Source of the DNA: Pseudohongiella sp.
GTDB taxonomy: Bacteria > Pseudomonadota > Gammaproteobacteria > Pseudomonadales > Pseudohongiellaceae
Direction: 5' to 3'
Length of the DNA: 64,000 nt
Assembly: GCA_030651695.1 (NCBI GenBank)
Contig: JAUSCD010000030.1
Coordinates: 124,001 to 188,000 of the forward strand
Under the pieces are notes generated by a model. That model was not told where the DNA came from and made no database searches. It saw nothing but the letters and a program-made list of their open reading frames with translations. The stretch's first letter is position 1. Each line of letters starts with the position of its first letter. A program made the translations under genes and the position numbers. This document shows positions 20,019 through 27,479 of the stretch, in pieces.

Positions 20019-20847
20019 CCCCGGCTATCTCTTTGGCTGATCCGCTTGCACCGGGTTTGCGGCTGATACGTTTGTACCAGGTACGCTTGAAAAGCTGCGC
20101 CAGTCGTAAAGTAGCGGTCAGGCGGCGAGGGAAATTGAACTCCAGCGGGCGATTGTTTAAGGCGCTTGATATGCGTTTAGCGGCTTCATCCGCTTTCATT
20201 TCAAATGGCATAGGGAAGTCGTTGGCCGCCGTCATGGGGGTGGTGACAAAACCCGGGTTGATGACGGTAACGTCCATTAAATCGGTATAATCAGTGCGTA
20301 CTGAATGCAGCAGGTACTGTGCAGCAGCTTTGGAGGCGCCGTAGGCTTCTGCGCGCGGGAATCCGATAAACGCAGCGAGGCTGCAAACTCCTGCCAGATG
20401 AGGACGCCGGGGTGCCTTTTGCAACAAAGGAAGCGCAGCGTTGATGGAATTGATCAGGCCGAAGAAATTGGTGTCCAGGACGCGTTTAAACAGCGCAGGG
20501 TCGAGGTAGCCTCTTCTGAGATACTCGCATGTGCCAGCGCTAAGAATCACCAGATCGAGGTAGTCGGTGTAGTGAGACAATTGGGTTGTTGTCTGTTCAA
20601 CGCTTTGCGCATCCGTGACATCAAAAACCAACGGCACTATATTTCCGGCATTGCCGGAGGCTCCCGCTGCCGGATTTGTTGGCGCAGCAGAGAATTCATC
20701 AGCTACGTGCTGAAGTTTATCCAGAGTACGTCCGCTGATGATGACTTTGTGCCCCTGGGCGGCATAAAGCAAAGCCAGGGACCGACCGATACCCGACCCG
20801 GCGCCGGTTATCCAGATTCGTTTTGCTGACGAGTTGCTTGTGCTCAT
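20011..20847 (-). CDS. short-chain dehydrogenase/reductase
   Basis: A 278-residue classical SDR: cofactor loop [19 protein letters not shown]-equivalent LVILSAG, catalytic Ser around [12 protein letters not shown], and [12 protein letters not shown] holding the YxxxK pair. The C-terminal part [11 protein letters not shown] is also typical. NAD(P) oxidation or reduction of a lipid-like substrate is likely from context. It overlaps the NTF2-like gene upstream by four bases (ATGA-type) and belongs to the sigma/ChrR-divergent operon. Confidence 0.88.
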   Translation of the reverse strand: MSTSNSSAKRIWITGAGSGIGRSLALLYAAQGHKVIISGRTLDKLQHVADEFSAAPTNPAAGASGNAGNIVPLVFDVTDAQSVEQTTTQLSHYTDYLDLVILSAGTCEYLRRGYLDPALFKRVLDTNFFGLINSINAALPLLQKAPRRPHLAGVCSLAAFIGFPRAEAYGASKAAAQYLLHSVRTDYTDLMDVTVINPGFVTTPMTAANDFPMPFEMKADEAAKRISSALNNRPLEFNFPRRLTATLRLAQLFKRTWYKRISRKPGASGSAKEIAGDE

Positions 20848-21302
20848 GTTGACAGCCGATTATTGATATAACGAATCAACCAGCCTAACACAGGCACGTG
20901 CTGATACAGCATGGCGCCGAGGTCGAAAAAATCTTCGTGATAATAGATGCGGTCTGTAAACCGGATCAGGGTCACGCCACGTATTTCTATGGGCTTGCCA
21001 CCTTTGAGTTTTTTGTGGGAGAAAGTCATGTTCCAGACTATAGTCGCTGTGTGGTTCGCGATCTGCTCGTCGAGGTAAGTGAAGCTCATGCCACTGGAGC
21101 TGGCATACAGGCTTCGCAGGTAGTTCTTGACTCCGAGGCGCCCGTGAATGGCGTGCACGGGATCACGGAATTCGACATCCTGAGTATAAATGCGGTCAAT
21201 ATTGTCCAAAGCCGCGACGCCGGGGTGGCGGTAGAACTCTTTGAAGTCGTTCAGCAGTGCCGCGCGAAGATTTTCGCTGACTGAATTCATATCGGTAGCC
21301 AT
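20844..21302 (-). CDS. NTF2/SnoaL-like protein, first gene of the lipid operon
   Basis: About 152 residues of one alpha-beta barrel domain (IYTQDVEFRDPVHAIHGR…, FTYLDEQIANHTATIVWNMT, then VTLIRFTDRIYYHEDFFD), the usual SnoaL-like layout. I start at 21302: a further upstream in-frame codon at 21380 would place the N-terminus across the predicted promoter at 21340–21369 and gives an unlikely His-rich leader. In ChrR-controlled loci of other bacteria an NTF2-like protein regularly precedes the SDR gene. Its substrate is unknown. Confidence 0.75.
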   Translation of the reverse strand: MATDMNSVSENLRAALLNDFKEFYRHPGVAALDNIDRIYTQDVEFRDPVHAIHGRLGVKNYLRSLYASSSGMSFTYLDEQIANHTATIVWNMTFSHKKLKGGKPIEIRGVTLIRFTDRIYYHEDFFDLGAMLYQHVPVLGWLIRYINNRLST

Positions 21303-21339
21303 CTTGGTCGCTCTCTGGTCGGGGTGGTGCTGATGGCCA

Positions 21340-21369
21340 TTGATACGGGATTGGTGTTTGGGTGGATCA
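21340..21369 (-). promoter_or_regulatory. predicted ECF sigma (RpoE/ChrR-type) promoter for the lipid operon
   Basis: On the minus strand TGATCC (21369–21364) is followed after 18 bases by TATCAA (21345–21340). TGATCC is the -35 recognised by sigma-E/ChrR-type ECF factors. It would start transcription about 30 bases before the NTF2-like start codon. The sigma gene's own upstream region carries the same -35 with the same 18-base spacing. Confidence 0.65.
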
Positions 21370-21444
21370 TTTGTTACCAAGGCTTCGAAGTAGCGAAGTA
21401 GGGGGACGGAGGAGCTGGCTGGCTGATCAGGCTTCGTTCGGGTC

Positions 21445-21528
21445 GCGCGGCAGTGACAGGGAGGTTCCTCAGGACGACGCCTGCGGCGTCTTTATTGTCC
21501 TTCGCTCACCTCCCTATCACCGCCGCGC
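21445..21528. repeat. nested palindromic repeat, copy C
   Basis: Core 21464–21509 is identical to copy B except in the hairpin loop (GACGCCTGCGGCGTC). Outer arms 21445–21463 and 21510–21528 pair over 19 bases with two mismatches (GCGCGGCAGTGACAGGGAG on the left). It lies between the two divergent ECF promoters. A lone GGGGACGGAGGAG unit of the hemH/tolC hairpin lies just to its left at about 21,401. Confidence 0.88.
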
Positions 21529-21548
21529 TTGAGCCAAAAGAAATTGGA

Positions 21549-21578
21549 TGATCCATAGCGTACACCGCGGCGTAAAAG
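21549..21578 (+). promoter_or_regulatory. predicted autoregulatory ECF promoter of the sigma/ChrR genes
   Basis: TGATCC at 21549–21554, an 18-base spacer and TAAAAG at 21573–21578. The same -35 and spacing are found on the opposite strand at 21340–21369. It lies about 55 bases before the sigma factor start, consistent with the sigma factor driving its own operon. Confidence 0.65.
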
Positions 21579-21633
21579 GGTAGTCTACGCAGTAATGCCC
21601 GCTTGCGGCGAGACTAGCTAACCGGAATCCATA

Positions 21634-22239
21634 GTGGAAAAAGACGAAGAAATGGACAGTGCAGCCCCACAATTCAGTAGAAGCGCCGTCCCGGATCCTT
21701 GGGCGGAAAATGTGCGATTGGTAGCCCAGACGCGCGACAGAGCAGCGTTTCAGCTGCTTTATAAGCACTTCACGCCACTGATCAGAGCTTTTTTGCTGAA
21801 AAGCATGGGCTCTGGCGCCAATCGCGCTGAAGCGGAAGAGATCACACAGGAAGTGTTGATAAAGGTGTGGAACAAGGCCGCCTCATTCAATCCGGGCAAG
21901 GCCAGTGTCAACACATGGATCTTCACCATAGCGCGAAACACGCGTATTGATTTTATCCGCCGCAACGATCGCAACAACCGTGAGATCGATATTGAAGACA
22001 TCTGGCATGAGCCGGATTCGCCAGAGCCCCTGGTTGACCTGCAGCAGCGCAGAGCTGAACAGGTAATCAAGCAGGCTATGGCAACATTGCCAGACGAGCA
22101 GGTACAGGTGCTCTACAAGGCATTTATGGAAGGTAAATCGCACAATGAAGTCGCGGAAGAGCTGGGCTTGCCGCTGGGAACCGTGAAATCGCGTATCCGG
22201 CTGGCGCTGAGCAAAATGCAAATATTAATAGATCGATGA
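21634..22239 (+). CDS. rpoE: ECF sigma factor, RpoE/ChrR group
   Basis: About 200 residues with sigma region 2 (FQLLYKHFTPLIRAFLL, then EEITQEVLIKVWNKAASFNP and ARNTRIDFIRRNDRNN) and region 4 (VLYKAFMEGKSHNEVAEELG and PLGTVKSRIRLALSKMQ). The adjacent ChrR gene identifies it as the ECF11-type sigma that responds to singlet oxygen and organic peroxides. The start is either the GTG at 21634 or the ATG six codons later at 21652; neither has a strong ribosome site. This is not the envelope-stress RpoE of E. coli, which pairs with RseA. Confidence 0.88.
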   Translation: MEKDEEMDSAAPQFSRSAVPDPWAENVRLVAQTRDRAAFQLLYKHFTPLIRAFLLKSMGSGANRAEAEEITQEVLIKVWNKAASFNPGKASVNTWIFTIARNTRIDFIRRNDRNNREIDIEDIWHEPDSPEPLVDLQQRRAEQVIKQAMATLPDEQVQVLYKAFMEGKSHNEVAEELGLPLGTVKSRIRLALSKMQILIDR

Positions 22240-22279
22240 CAGGGCAAAACCGTCCCGATATCAATTTTCAGGTAATCAA

Positions 22280-22969
22280 ATGGTCTCTTTTCATCCAGAC
22301 TCAAAATTTCTAACCGACTTCGCTGCCGGCAACCTGCCTTTGTCTGAGGCTGTATGTGTGGCTGCTCATCTGGAATTCTGTTCCAAGTGCCGCTCTCACG
22401 TACAGCAACTCAGCGATGTAGCGGCGCAGATGATGGCCCGACTGGAACCGGTTGTTGCAGACGAAGACGGCTTCGACACCCTGATGCAGCGAATTGAAGC
22501 CGGAGAATCGACTCCCCAGCCTGCCCGATCTGCTGCACAGCGCGCATCGGCCGCGTCGGGCGCCACAACCATGCCGCTGGTAGTGCAGAAACTTGCCAAA
22601 GGCGGGCTGCAGAATATGAGCTGGGTTCAACTGGGCCGGTCACTGCGTATTGCTCCTGTAAACGTAGGTTGCAAAGATCGCCAGACTGCTATTTATGACA
22701 TCAAGGCCGGCGGGCGTATGCCTGAGCATGAGCATAGGGGTGAGGAGATCACAGTCCTGTTGAAGGGCAGCTTCTCGGATGCGGAAGGCAAGTATGTGCG
22801 TGGTGACTTTGTGGTACGTCATGCGGGCGAGCGTCATCAGCCTACGGCAACACTGGATACGGACTGCATTTGTCTGGTCAGTCTGGCCGAGCCGGTGAAG
22901 CCAACCTCTTTCTGGTATCGGTTGCTGGAGCCTTTTGTCCAGTACCGGTTGTCGGGGTTCAGCAATTGA
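22280..22969 (+). CDS. chrR: ChrR-family zinc anti-sigma factor with C-terminal cupin
   Basis: A 229-residue protein in two parts. The N-terminal zinc anti-sigma domain shows SFHPDSKFLTDFAAGNLP then HLEFCSKCRSH, giving the His/Cys-x2-Cys zinc site that holds the sigma factor. The C-terminal cupin shows GGRMPEHEHRGEEITVLLKG, with the His/His/Glu metal set, and HAGERHQPTA. In the characterised system, singlet oxygen acts through the cupin domain to release the sigma factor. It follows the sigma gene by 40 bases and is ended by a strong terminator. Confidence 0.9.
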   Translation: MVSFHPDSKFLTDFAAGNLPLSEAVCVAAHLEFCSKCRSHVQQLSDVAAQMMARLEPVVADEDGFDTLMQRIEAGESTPQPARSAAQRASAASGATTMPLVVQKLAKGGLQNMSWVQLGRSLRIAPVNVGCKDRQTAIYDIKAGGRMPEHEHRGEEITVLLKGSFSDAEGKYVRGDFVVRHAGERHQPTATLDTDCICLVSLAEPVKPTSFWYRLLEPFVQYRLSGFSN

Positions 22970-22983
22970 GCTGAGTACTGTTT

Positions 22984-23018
22984 AAAAAAATGGCGGCCTT
23001 ATGGTCGCCATTTTTTTT
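22984..23018 (+). terminator. rho-independent terminator after chrR
   Basis: TGGCGGCC, a TTAT loop and GGTCGCCA form an 8-bp stem, flanked by seven A on the left and eight T on the right. It lies 15 bases past the chrR stop codon and may also work in the opposite direction. Confidence 0.88.
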
Positions 23019-23059
23019 GTTTTTGGTGGGCCCGGCGGCGGGCGGATTTTTTTTGTGGT

Positions 23060-23225
23060 AAGTCAGGAGGGCGGCCGGAGGTTCCTCAGGACGGCGCTGC
23101 GCGCCTGATCATCCTTCGCTCACCTCCGGCCGCCCTCCTGACTTGCAAACTGTTGTGTCCGCCCGCCGCCGGGCTCGAGCCAGGTTCTGCGCGGCGCCAT
23201 CCTGAGGAATTACCCGTCAGTCACG
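23060..23225. repeat. nested palindromic repeat, copy D plus a reversed fragment
   Basis: Outer arms 23060–23080 and 23124–23144 are a perfect 21-base inverted repeat. The core 23081–23123 begins GTTCCTCAGGACGGCGC and ends ATCCTTCGCTCAC; the inner hairpin here is GGCGCTGCGCGCC-like rather than GACGCC/GGCGTC. A reversed partial core (GGCGCCATCCTGAGGAAT) follows at about 23,197–23,214. Together with the terminator this fills the 350-base gap between chrR and nudF; no gene is seen in it. Confidence 0.85.
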
Positions 23226-23319
23226 AGACCTTACGTTGATAAACCAAAAAGAGAGAAAAGGTAGCCGCCCACCCCCCACTGCGGCATAATTTCGCGTTGG
23301 TCAAAGCACAGGAAAAAGC

Positions 23320-23934
23320 ATGTCAGAGCATCTTCCGGTTTTTGGTAGCAGTGATGTTGAAGTACTGGAGCGAGTGCGCGTCTTCCAGGGATTTTTTGCG
23401 ATCGACAAAATCACGTTGCGCCACAGGCTCTATGAAGGCGGCTGGACTCAGCCATTTATGCGTGAACTCTTTGTCAAAGGCCGTGCTGCCGGCGTGCTGT
23501 TATATGATCCGGGCAAAGATGCCGTTGTTTTAGTTGAACAATTCCGTATCGGCATGTCTGTGACAGACAGCCAGAGTGCTTGGGCAATCGAGCTGGTTGC
23601 TGGTTTTGTTGAGGCAGACGAGACACCGCTCGATATGGCCGCGCGCGAAGTTAAAGAGGAAGCTGGGCTTGATATCAGCGAGGCGCAGTTCATTTGTGAG
23701 TACTACAATAGTCCTGGAGGCAGCGATGAACGCATCAGTCTGTTTTACGCCGAGGTTGATTCCAGCACTGCCGGCGGCGTACACGGGCTGGCTGACGAAA
23801 ATGAAGATATTCGTGTACTCGTGTTGTCGCGTGCAGAGGCCATAAACGCCATTCAACAAGGATCAATCAACAACGCTATGGCAATCATCGCCTTGCAGTG
23901 GTTACAGATCAGAAAGCTGGAGTCAGCAGTGTGA
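23320..23934 (+). CDS. nudF: ADP-ribose pyrophosphatase (Nudix)
   Basis: A 204-residue Nudix hydrolase. The Nudix box is complete: GFVEADETPLDMAAREVKEE then AGL (Gx5Ex7REUxEExGU). The upstream block AWAIELVAG and downstream FYNSPGGSDERISLFYAEVD-like sequence (YYNSPGGSDERISLFYAEVD) match NudF. It hydrolyses ADP-ribose to AMP and ribose-5-phosphate. The position before a DUF1249 gene, cpdA and parE is the same as in E. coli (nudF–yqiB–cpdA–yqiA–parE). The start at 23320 begins MSEHLPVFGSSDVEVLE, typical of the family. Confidence 0.92.
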   Translation: MSEHLPVFGSSDVEVLERVRVFQGFFAIDKITLRHRLYEGGWTQPFMRELFVKGRAAGVLLYDPGKDAVVLVEQFRIGMSVTDSQSAWAIELVAGFVEADETPLDMAAREVKEEAGLDISEAQFICEYYNSPGGSDERISLFYAEVDSSTAGGVHGLADENEDIRVLVLSRAEAINAIQQGSINNAMAIIALQWLQIRKLESAV

Positions 23935-24461
23935 GCCAGTCGGCATTGGAGTTTGAGTATTACGAGTTAGCTGTACCGCCGCGCTATCGCGTGGATCTGG
24001 CCGCCTATATGCGGACATGCGATCAGAATTATTGTCGTTTACTAAAACTGGTGCCTGCTCTAGAATCCGGTAGACCCTCTTATACAGGGGATATTCCAGC
24101 AGTAGGCAGTCGCTGGGAGTTCGTTTCAGACAAAAAAACCAATAATAAAATGATCATTCGGGTTCGGCTGCTGGAGTTTTTCAAGTACACCAGTACACTC
24201 GAGATCAGTGTCAGCTTCGGGTTCCCCAAATGGACGCCTGCTCCTCTGATGCTGGTGCGCATGTACCACGACGCAGCCACGGCTGAACCATTGAGTTATC
24301 AGGGACATCGGCAGGTTCCGGCAAAAAGCCTGTTGCCTAATGCTGATATGTATCATCAGGACGAAAAGAGGCAGATCAACGAATTTCTGGCAGAGTGGCT
24401 GGACTGGTGCTCGAGGCCAGGTGTGATTGCCAGATCGTCGGATATTCTGTGCGTCGACTAA
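23931..24461 (+). CDS. yqiB: DUF1249 protein (YqiB-like)
   Basis: About 176 residues from a GTG that overlaps the nudF stop by four bases. The sequence YMRTCDQNYCRLLKLVP is the DUF1249 signature, followed by VRLLEFFKYTSTLEIS, MLVRMYHDAATAEPLSYQ and a tail YHQDEKRQINEFLAEWLDW. The function of the family is unknown, but its place between nudF and cpdA is conserved in gammaproteobacteria. No signal peptide or membrane segment. Confidence 0.88.
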   Translation: MSQSALEFEYYELAVPPRYRVDLAAYMRTCDQNYCRLLKLVPALESGRPSYTGDIPAVGSRWEFVSDKKTNNKMIIRVRLLEFFKYTSTLEISVSFGFPKWTPAPLMLVRMYHDAATAEPLSYQGHRQVPAKSLLPNADMYHQDEKRQINEFLAEWLDWCSRPGVIARSSDILCVD

Positions 24462-24464
24462 ATT

Positions 24465-25289
24465 ATGCAGAAAGACTCAATGGATTTCAGAGATAATCCA
24501 CTGCGATTGATACAAATCACTGATACACATTTGTACAGTGATCCACGTGCAGCCCTGCTCGGATTAAACACACAGCAAAGTTTCGACAAGATCGTTGATT
24601 TTATCGCAGGCACGCGCGCAACACCTGACGTGATTGTCGCCACCGGCGATATTGCGCAAGATGCGTCAGTAGAATCCTACCATCGATTTGTTGCCGGAAT
24701 CGCCAGATTAAATGCGCCGTTCTACTGGATTCCCGGCAATCATGACTCACGAAAAACCATGCGGTCGCTGTCTGCCTATCAGGCGGCCAATGATACCCGT
24801 ATAGTATGTGGCAACTGGCAGATTCTGATGCTGGATACCAGTGTCGAAAATGAGGTGCACGGTTTTCTCGCTGACACCGAATTGAGTCGCCTGGAGCAGC
24901 AGTTATCACAGTTAACGGACGCTGTGCAGCATTCTATAGTCTGCCTGCATCATAATCCGGTGCAAGGTACATCAGGATGGATGAGTGATATCGGCTTGCG
25001 CAATGCTGATGCCCTGATTGCCGTGCTGAAAAAATATCCTTCGTCCGTGCGCGCAGTTGTGTATGGGCATATTCACCAGTCGCTGGATTTTATGCACGAA
25101 GGCTTCAGGTTTTTATGTACGCCTTCAACGTGTATCCAGTTCAAGCCACATATGGAAGATTTTACAATTGATATGCAGGCACCGGCTTACCGCTGGGTTA
25201 ATCTGTACGCTGATGGTCGACTGGAAACAGCAGTCGAACGCCTGCAGGATTATACTATCAGTGTTGATTTGACTGCCGGTGGCTATTGA
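24465..25289 (+). CDS. cpdA: 3',5'-cyclic-AMP phosphodiesterase (CpdA, metallophosphatase)
   Basis: A calcineurin-like phosphoesterase of about 270 residues. Metal-binding motifs are in order: QITDTHLY (DxH), VATGDIAQDA (GDxxxD), WIPGNHDSR (GNHD), CLHHNPV and VYGHIHQS (GHxH). Length and neighbours match CpdA. It hydrolyses cAMP to AMP and so limits CRP-type signalling. ATG 24465 and ATG 24480 are both possible; there is only a three-base gap after the upstream stop. The yqiA esterase gene that usually follows is missing here, and parE comes directly after. Confidence 0.92.
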   Translation: MQKDSMDFRDNPLRLIQITDTHLYSDPRAALLGLNTQQSFDKIVDFIAGTRATPDVIVATGDIAQDASVESYHRFVAGIARLNAPFYWIPGNHDSRKTMRSLSAYQAANDTRIVCGNWQILMLDTSVENEVHGFLADTELSRLEQQLSQLTDAVQHSIVCLHHNPVQGTSGWMSDIGLRNADALIAVLKKYPSSVRAVVYGHIHQSLDFMHEGFRFLCTPSTCIQFKPHMEDFTIDMQAPAYRWVNLYADGRLETAVERLQDYTISVDLTAGGY

Positions 25290-25351
25290 TTAAAACATTT
25301 TGCTTTTTGATAAAGCTATGACAGTCACGCAAGATTGAGAACAAGAAGTTT

Positions 25352-27274
25352 ATGAGCAACAGTTATAACGCCGATGCCATTGAAGTCCTCACCGGTCTTG
25401 ATCCGGTGCGCAAACGCCCCGGCATGTACACCGATACCACGCGCCCTAATCACCTGGTACAGGAAGTTCTGGATAACAGCGTCGACGAGGCGCTCGCCGG
25501 TCACGCCAAAACCATTACACTGATCATGCACAAAGACGGTTCCATCGAGGTAGAAGACGATGGTCGCGGTATGCCTGTGGATATTCACCCGGAAGAAAAA
25601 GTCACCGGTGTGGAACTGATCCTGACGCGCCTGCACTCTGGCGGAAAATTCTCGGGCAAAAACTACGAGTACTCCGGCGGTTTGCACGGTGTGGGTGTGT
25701 CCGTGGTTAATGCGTTGTCGCACTTTGTGGAAGTTACCGTACGTCGTGATGGCAATGTACATCAGATGCGTTTCCACAATGGTGACAAAGCTTCAGAGTT
25801 AAAAGTGATTGGAACAGTGGCAAAACGCCAGACCGGCACTACCGTTCGCTTTTTGCCTGATGAGAAATATTTTGATTCGCCCAAGGTGTCTATTGCCCGT
25901 CTTAAACACGTGCTGCGTGCAAAAGCAGTATTGTGCTCCGGCTTGCGTGTGGTGTTTATCGACAATACGGCGAGCGAAGAAAAATCACAAAGCGAAGAGT
26001 GGCTGTTTAAAGACGGCCTGACGGATTATTTACTACAAGGCACCGGGGACGACCTCACGCTACCTGTAGAACCCTTCACCGGCAATATGAAAGGCAATGA
26101 CGAAGCCGTTGAGTGGGCGGTGCTCTGGTTGCCCGAGGGTGGCGAGCTGCTACAGGAAAGTTACGTCAACCTGATTCCCACCGCACAAGGCGGTACACAC
26201 GTAAATGGCTTGCGAACCGGTCTGCTCGACGCCATGCGCGAGTTTTGCGAATTTCGCAATCTGCTGCCTCGCGGCATCAAGCTTACGCCCGAAGACATCT
26301 GGGATCGCTGTGCATTTGTGCTGTCCACCAAACTCAAAGATCCACAATTTTCAGGCCAGACCAAAGAGCGCCTGTCCTCACGACAGAGCGCGGCGTTTGT
26401 CGGTGGCGTTGTTAAAGATGCATTCAGTCTATGGCTGAACCAGCATACCGCCGATGCGGAACTGCTGGCCGAGATGTGCATCAACAATGCCAACAGCCGG
26501 TTAAAAGCCAGCAAAAAAGTTGCACGTAAAAAAATCACCAGTGGTCCGGCTTTGCCCGGCAAACTGGCGGACTGTTCAACGCAGGATGTGATGGCAGGCG
26601 AACTGTTTTTGGTGGAAGGTGACTCGGCAGGTGGTTCCGCAAAACAGGCACGCGATCGCGAAACCCAGGCCATCATGCCGCTGCGCGGAAAAATCCTTAA
26701 CACCTGGGAAGTCGACTCCAACGAGATTCTGGCGTCACAGGAAGTACACGATATTTCTGTAGCACTCGGCGTCGACCCTGCCTCCAGCGACATAAGCGGA
26801 CTGCGGTACGGCAAGATCTGTATTCTGGCTGATGCCGACTCCGACGGCCTTCACATCGCCACCTTGCTTTGTGCATTGTTTGTGCGCCACTTCAAGCCCG
26901 TGGTTGCCGCTGGCAGAGTATTTGTAGCCATGCCGCCGCTGTATCGTATCGACTGCGGAAAAGAAGTTTTCTACGCCCTCGACGAAGATGAAAAGAATGG
27001 CATCATTGACCGACTTGCTGCGGAAAAGAAATCAGCCAAAGTTAATGTGCAGCGATTTAAAGGTCTTGGTGAAATGAATCCGCTGCAGTTGCGCGAAACC
27101 ACAATGAATCGTGATACGCGGCGTCTTGTGCAATTGGTGTTGCCTGAAGATGATCGTGCAGCAGGTTACAGCGAGACGGAAGAAGCCTTGGATATGTTGC
27201 TCGCCAAAAAAAGGGCAGGCGACAGAAAAAGTTGGTTAGAGGAATATGGGAACCTGGCGGATATAGCGGACTAA
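25352..27274 (+). CDS. parE: DNA topoisomerase IV subunit B
   Basis: A 640-residue GHKL/TOPRIM protein. The ATPase domain has LDNSVDEALAGHAK and DDGRGMPVDIH, YSGGLHGVGVSVVNALS, and QTGTTVRFLPD; the TOPRIM part has LFLVEGDSAGGSAKQ, PLRGKILN and ADADSDGLHIATLL; the tail has QRFKGLGEMNP. It binds ATP and with ParC decatenates chromosomes. The length separates it from the longer gammaproteobacterial GyrB. It is the last core gene: accessory DNA starts one base after its stop codon. Confidence 0.96.
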   Translation: MSNSYNADAIEVLTGLDPVRKRPGMYTDTTRPNHLVQEVLDNSVDEALAGHAKTITLIMHKDGSIEVEDDGRGMPVDIHPEEKVTGVELILTRLHSGGKFSGKNYEYSGGLHGVGVSVVNALSHFVEVTVRRDGNVHQMRFHNGDKASELKVIGTVAKRQTGTTVRFLPDEKYFDSPKVSIARLKHVLRAKAVLCSGLRVVFIDNTASEEKSQSEEWLFKDGLTDYLLQGTGDDLTLPVEPFTGNMKGNDEAVEWAVLWLPEGGELLQESYVNLIPTAQGGTHVNGLRTGLLDAMREFCEFRNLLPRGIKLTPEDIWDRCAFVLSTKLKDPQFSGQTKERLSSRQSAAFVGGVVKDAFSLWLNQHTADAELLAEMCINNANSRLKASKKVARKKITSGPALPGKLADCSTQDVMAGELFLVEGDSAGGSAKQARDRETQAIMPLRGKILNTWEVDSNEILASQEVHDISVALGVDPASSDISGLRYGKICILADADSDGLHIATLLCALFVRHFKPVVAAGRVFVAMPPLYRIDCGKEVFYALDEDEKNGIIDRLAAEKKSAKVNVQRFKGLGEMNPLQLRETTMNRDTRRLVQLVLPEDDRAAGYSETEEALDMLLAKKRAGDRKSWLEEYGNLADIAD

Positions 27275-27275
27275 A

Positions 27276-27352
27276 TGTCGCTGATACCATAAGTTTATAA
27301 AATTATACGATAAACTTATAAAAATTATACGATAAGTCGCTAAATATCATTT
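27276..27352. repeat. tandem AT-rich repeats at the core/accessory boundary; possible transposon end
   Basis: Directly after the parE stop the sequence reads TGTCGCTGATACCATAAG. Two near-identical repeats follow, at 27289–27312 and 27310–27334 (TTATAAAATTATACGATAA type), then GTCGCT recurs at 27336. Tandem sites of about 22 bases behind a TGT terminus resemble TnsB binding sites at the ends of Tn7-like elements. No matching opposite end was found in the window. The rest of the gap to 27,479 shows nothing recognisable. Confidence 0.45.
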
Positions 27353-27479
27353 CTACCAAAAGAATGTGGGCTGCAGCACACATAAATAAATGGTATAAGT
27401 TACAAAGAGTTAGGGTTATGGCTTCAAAGTCCTTTGCTCTCTCCGGATCGGGCTGTCATACGGTACTTTGATGGAGCGC

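Noticed and set aside
21303-21380. Upstream start for the NTF2-like gene
   Set aside because: It would place the start codon upstream of the predicted TGATCC promoter and adds a His/Gln-rich leader unlike the family.
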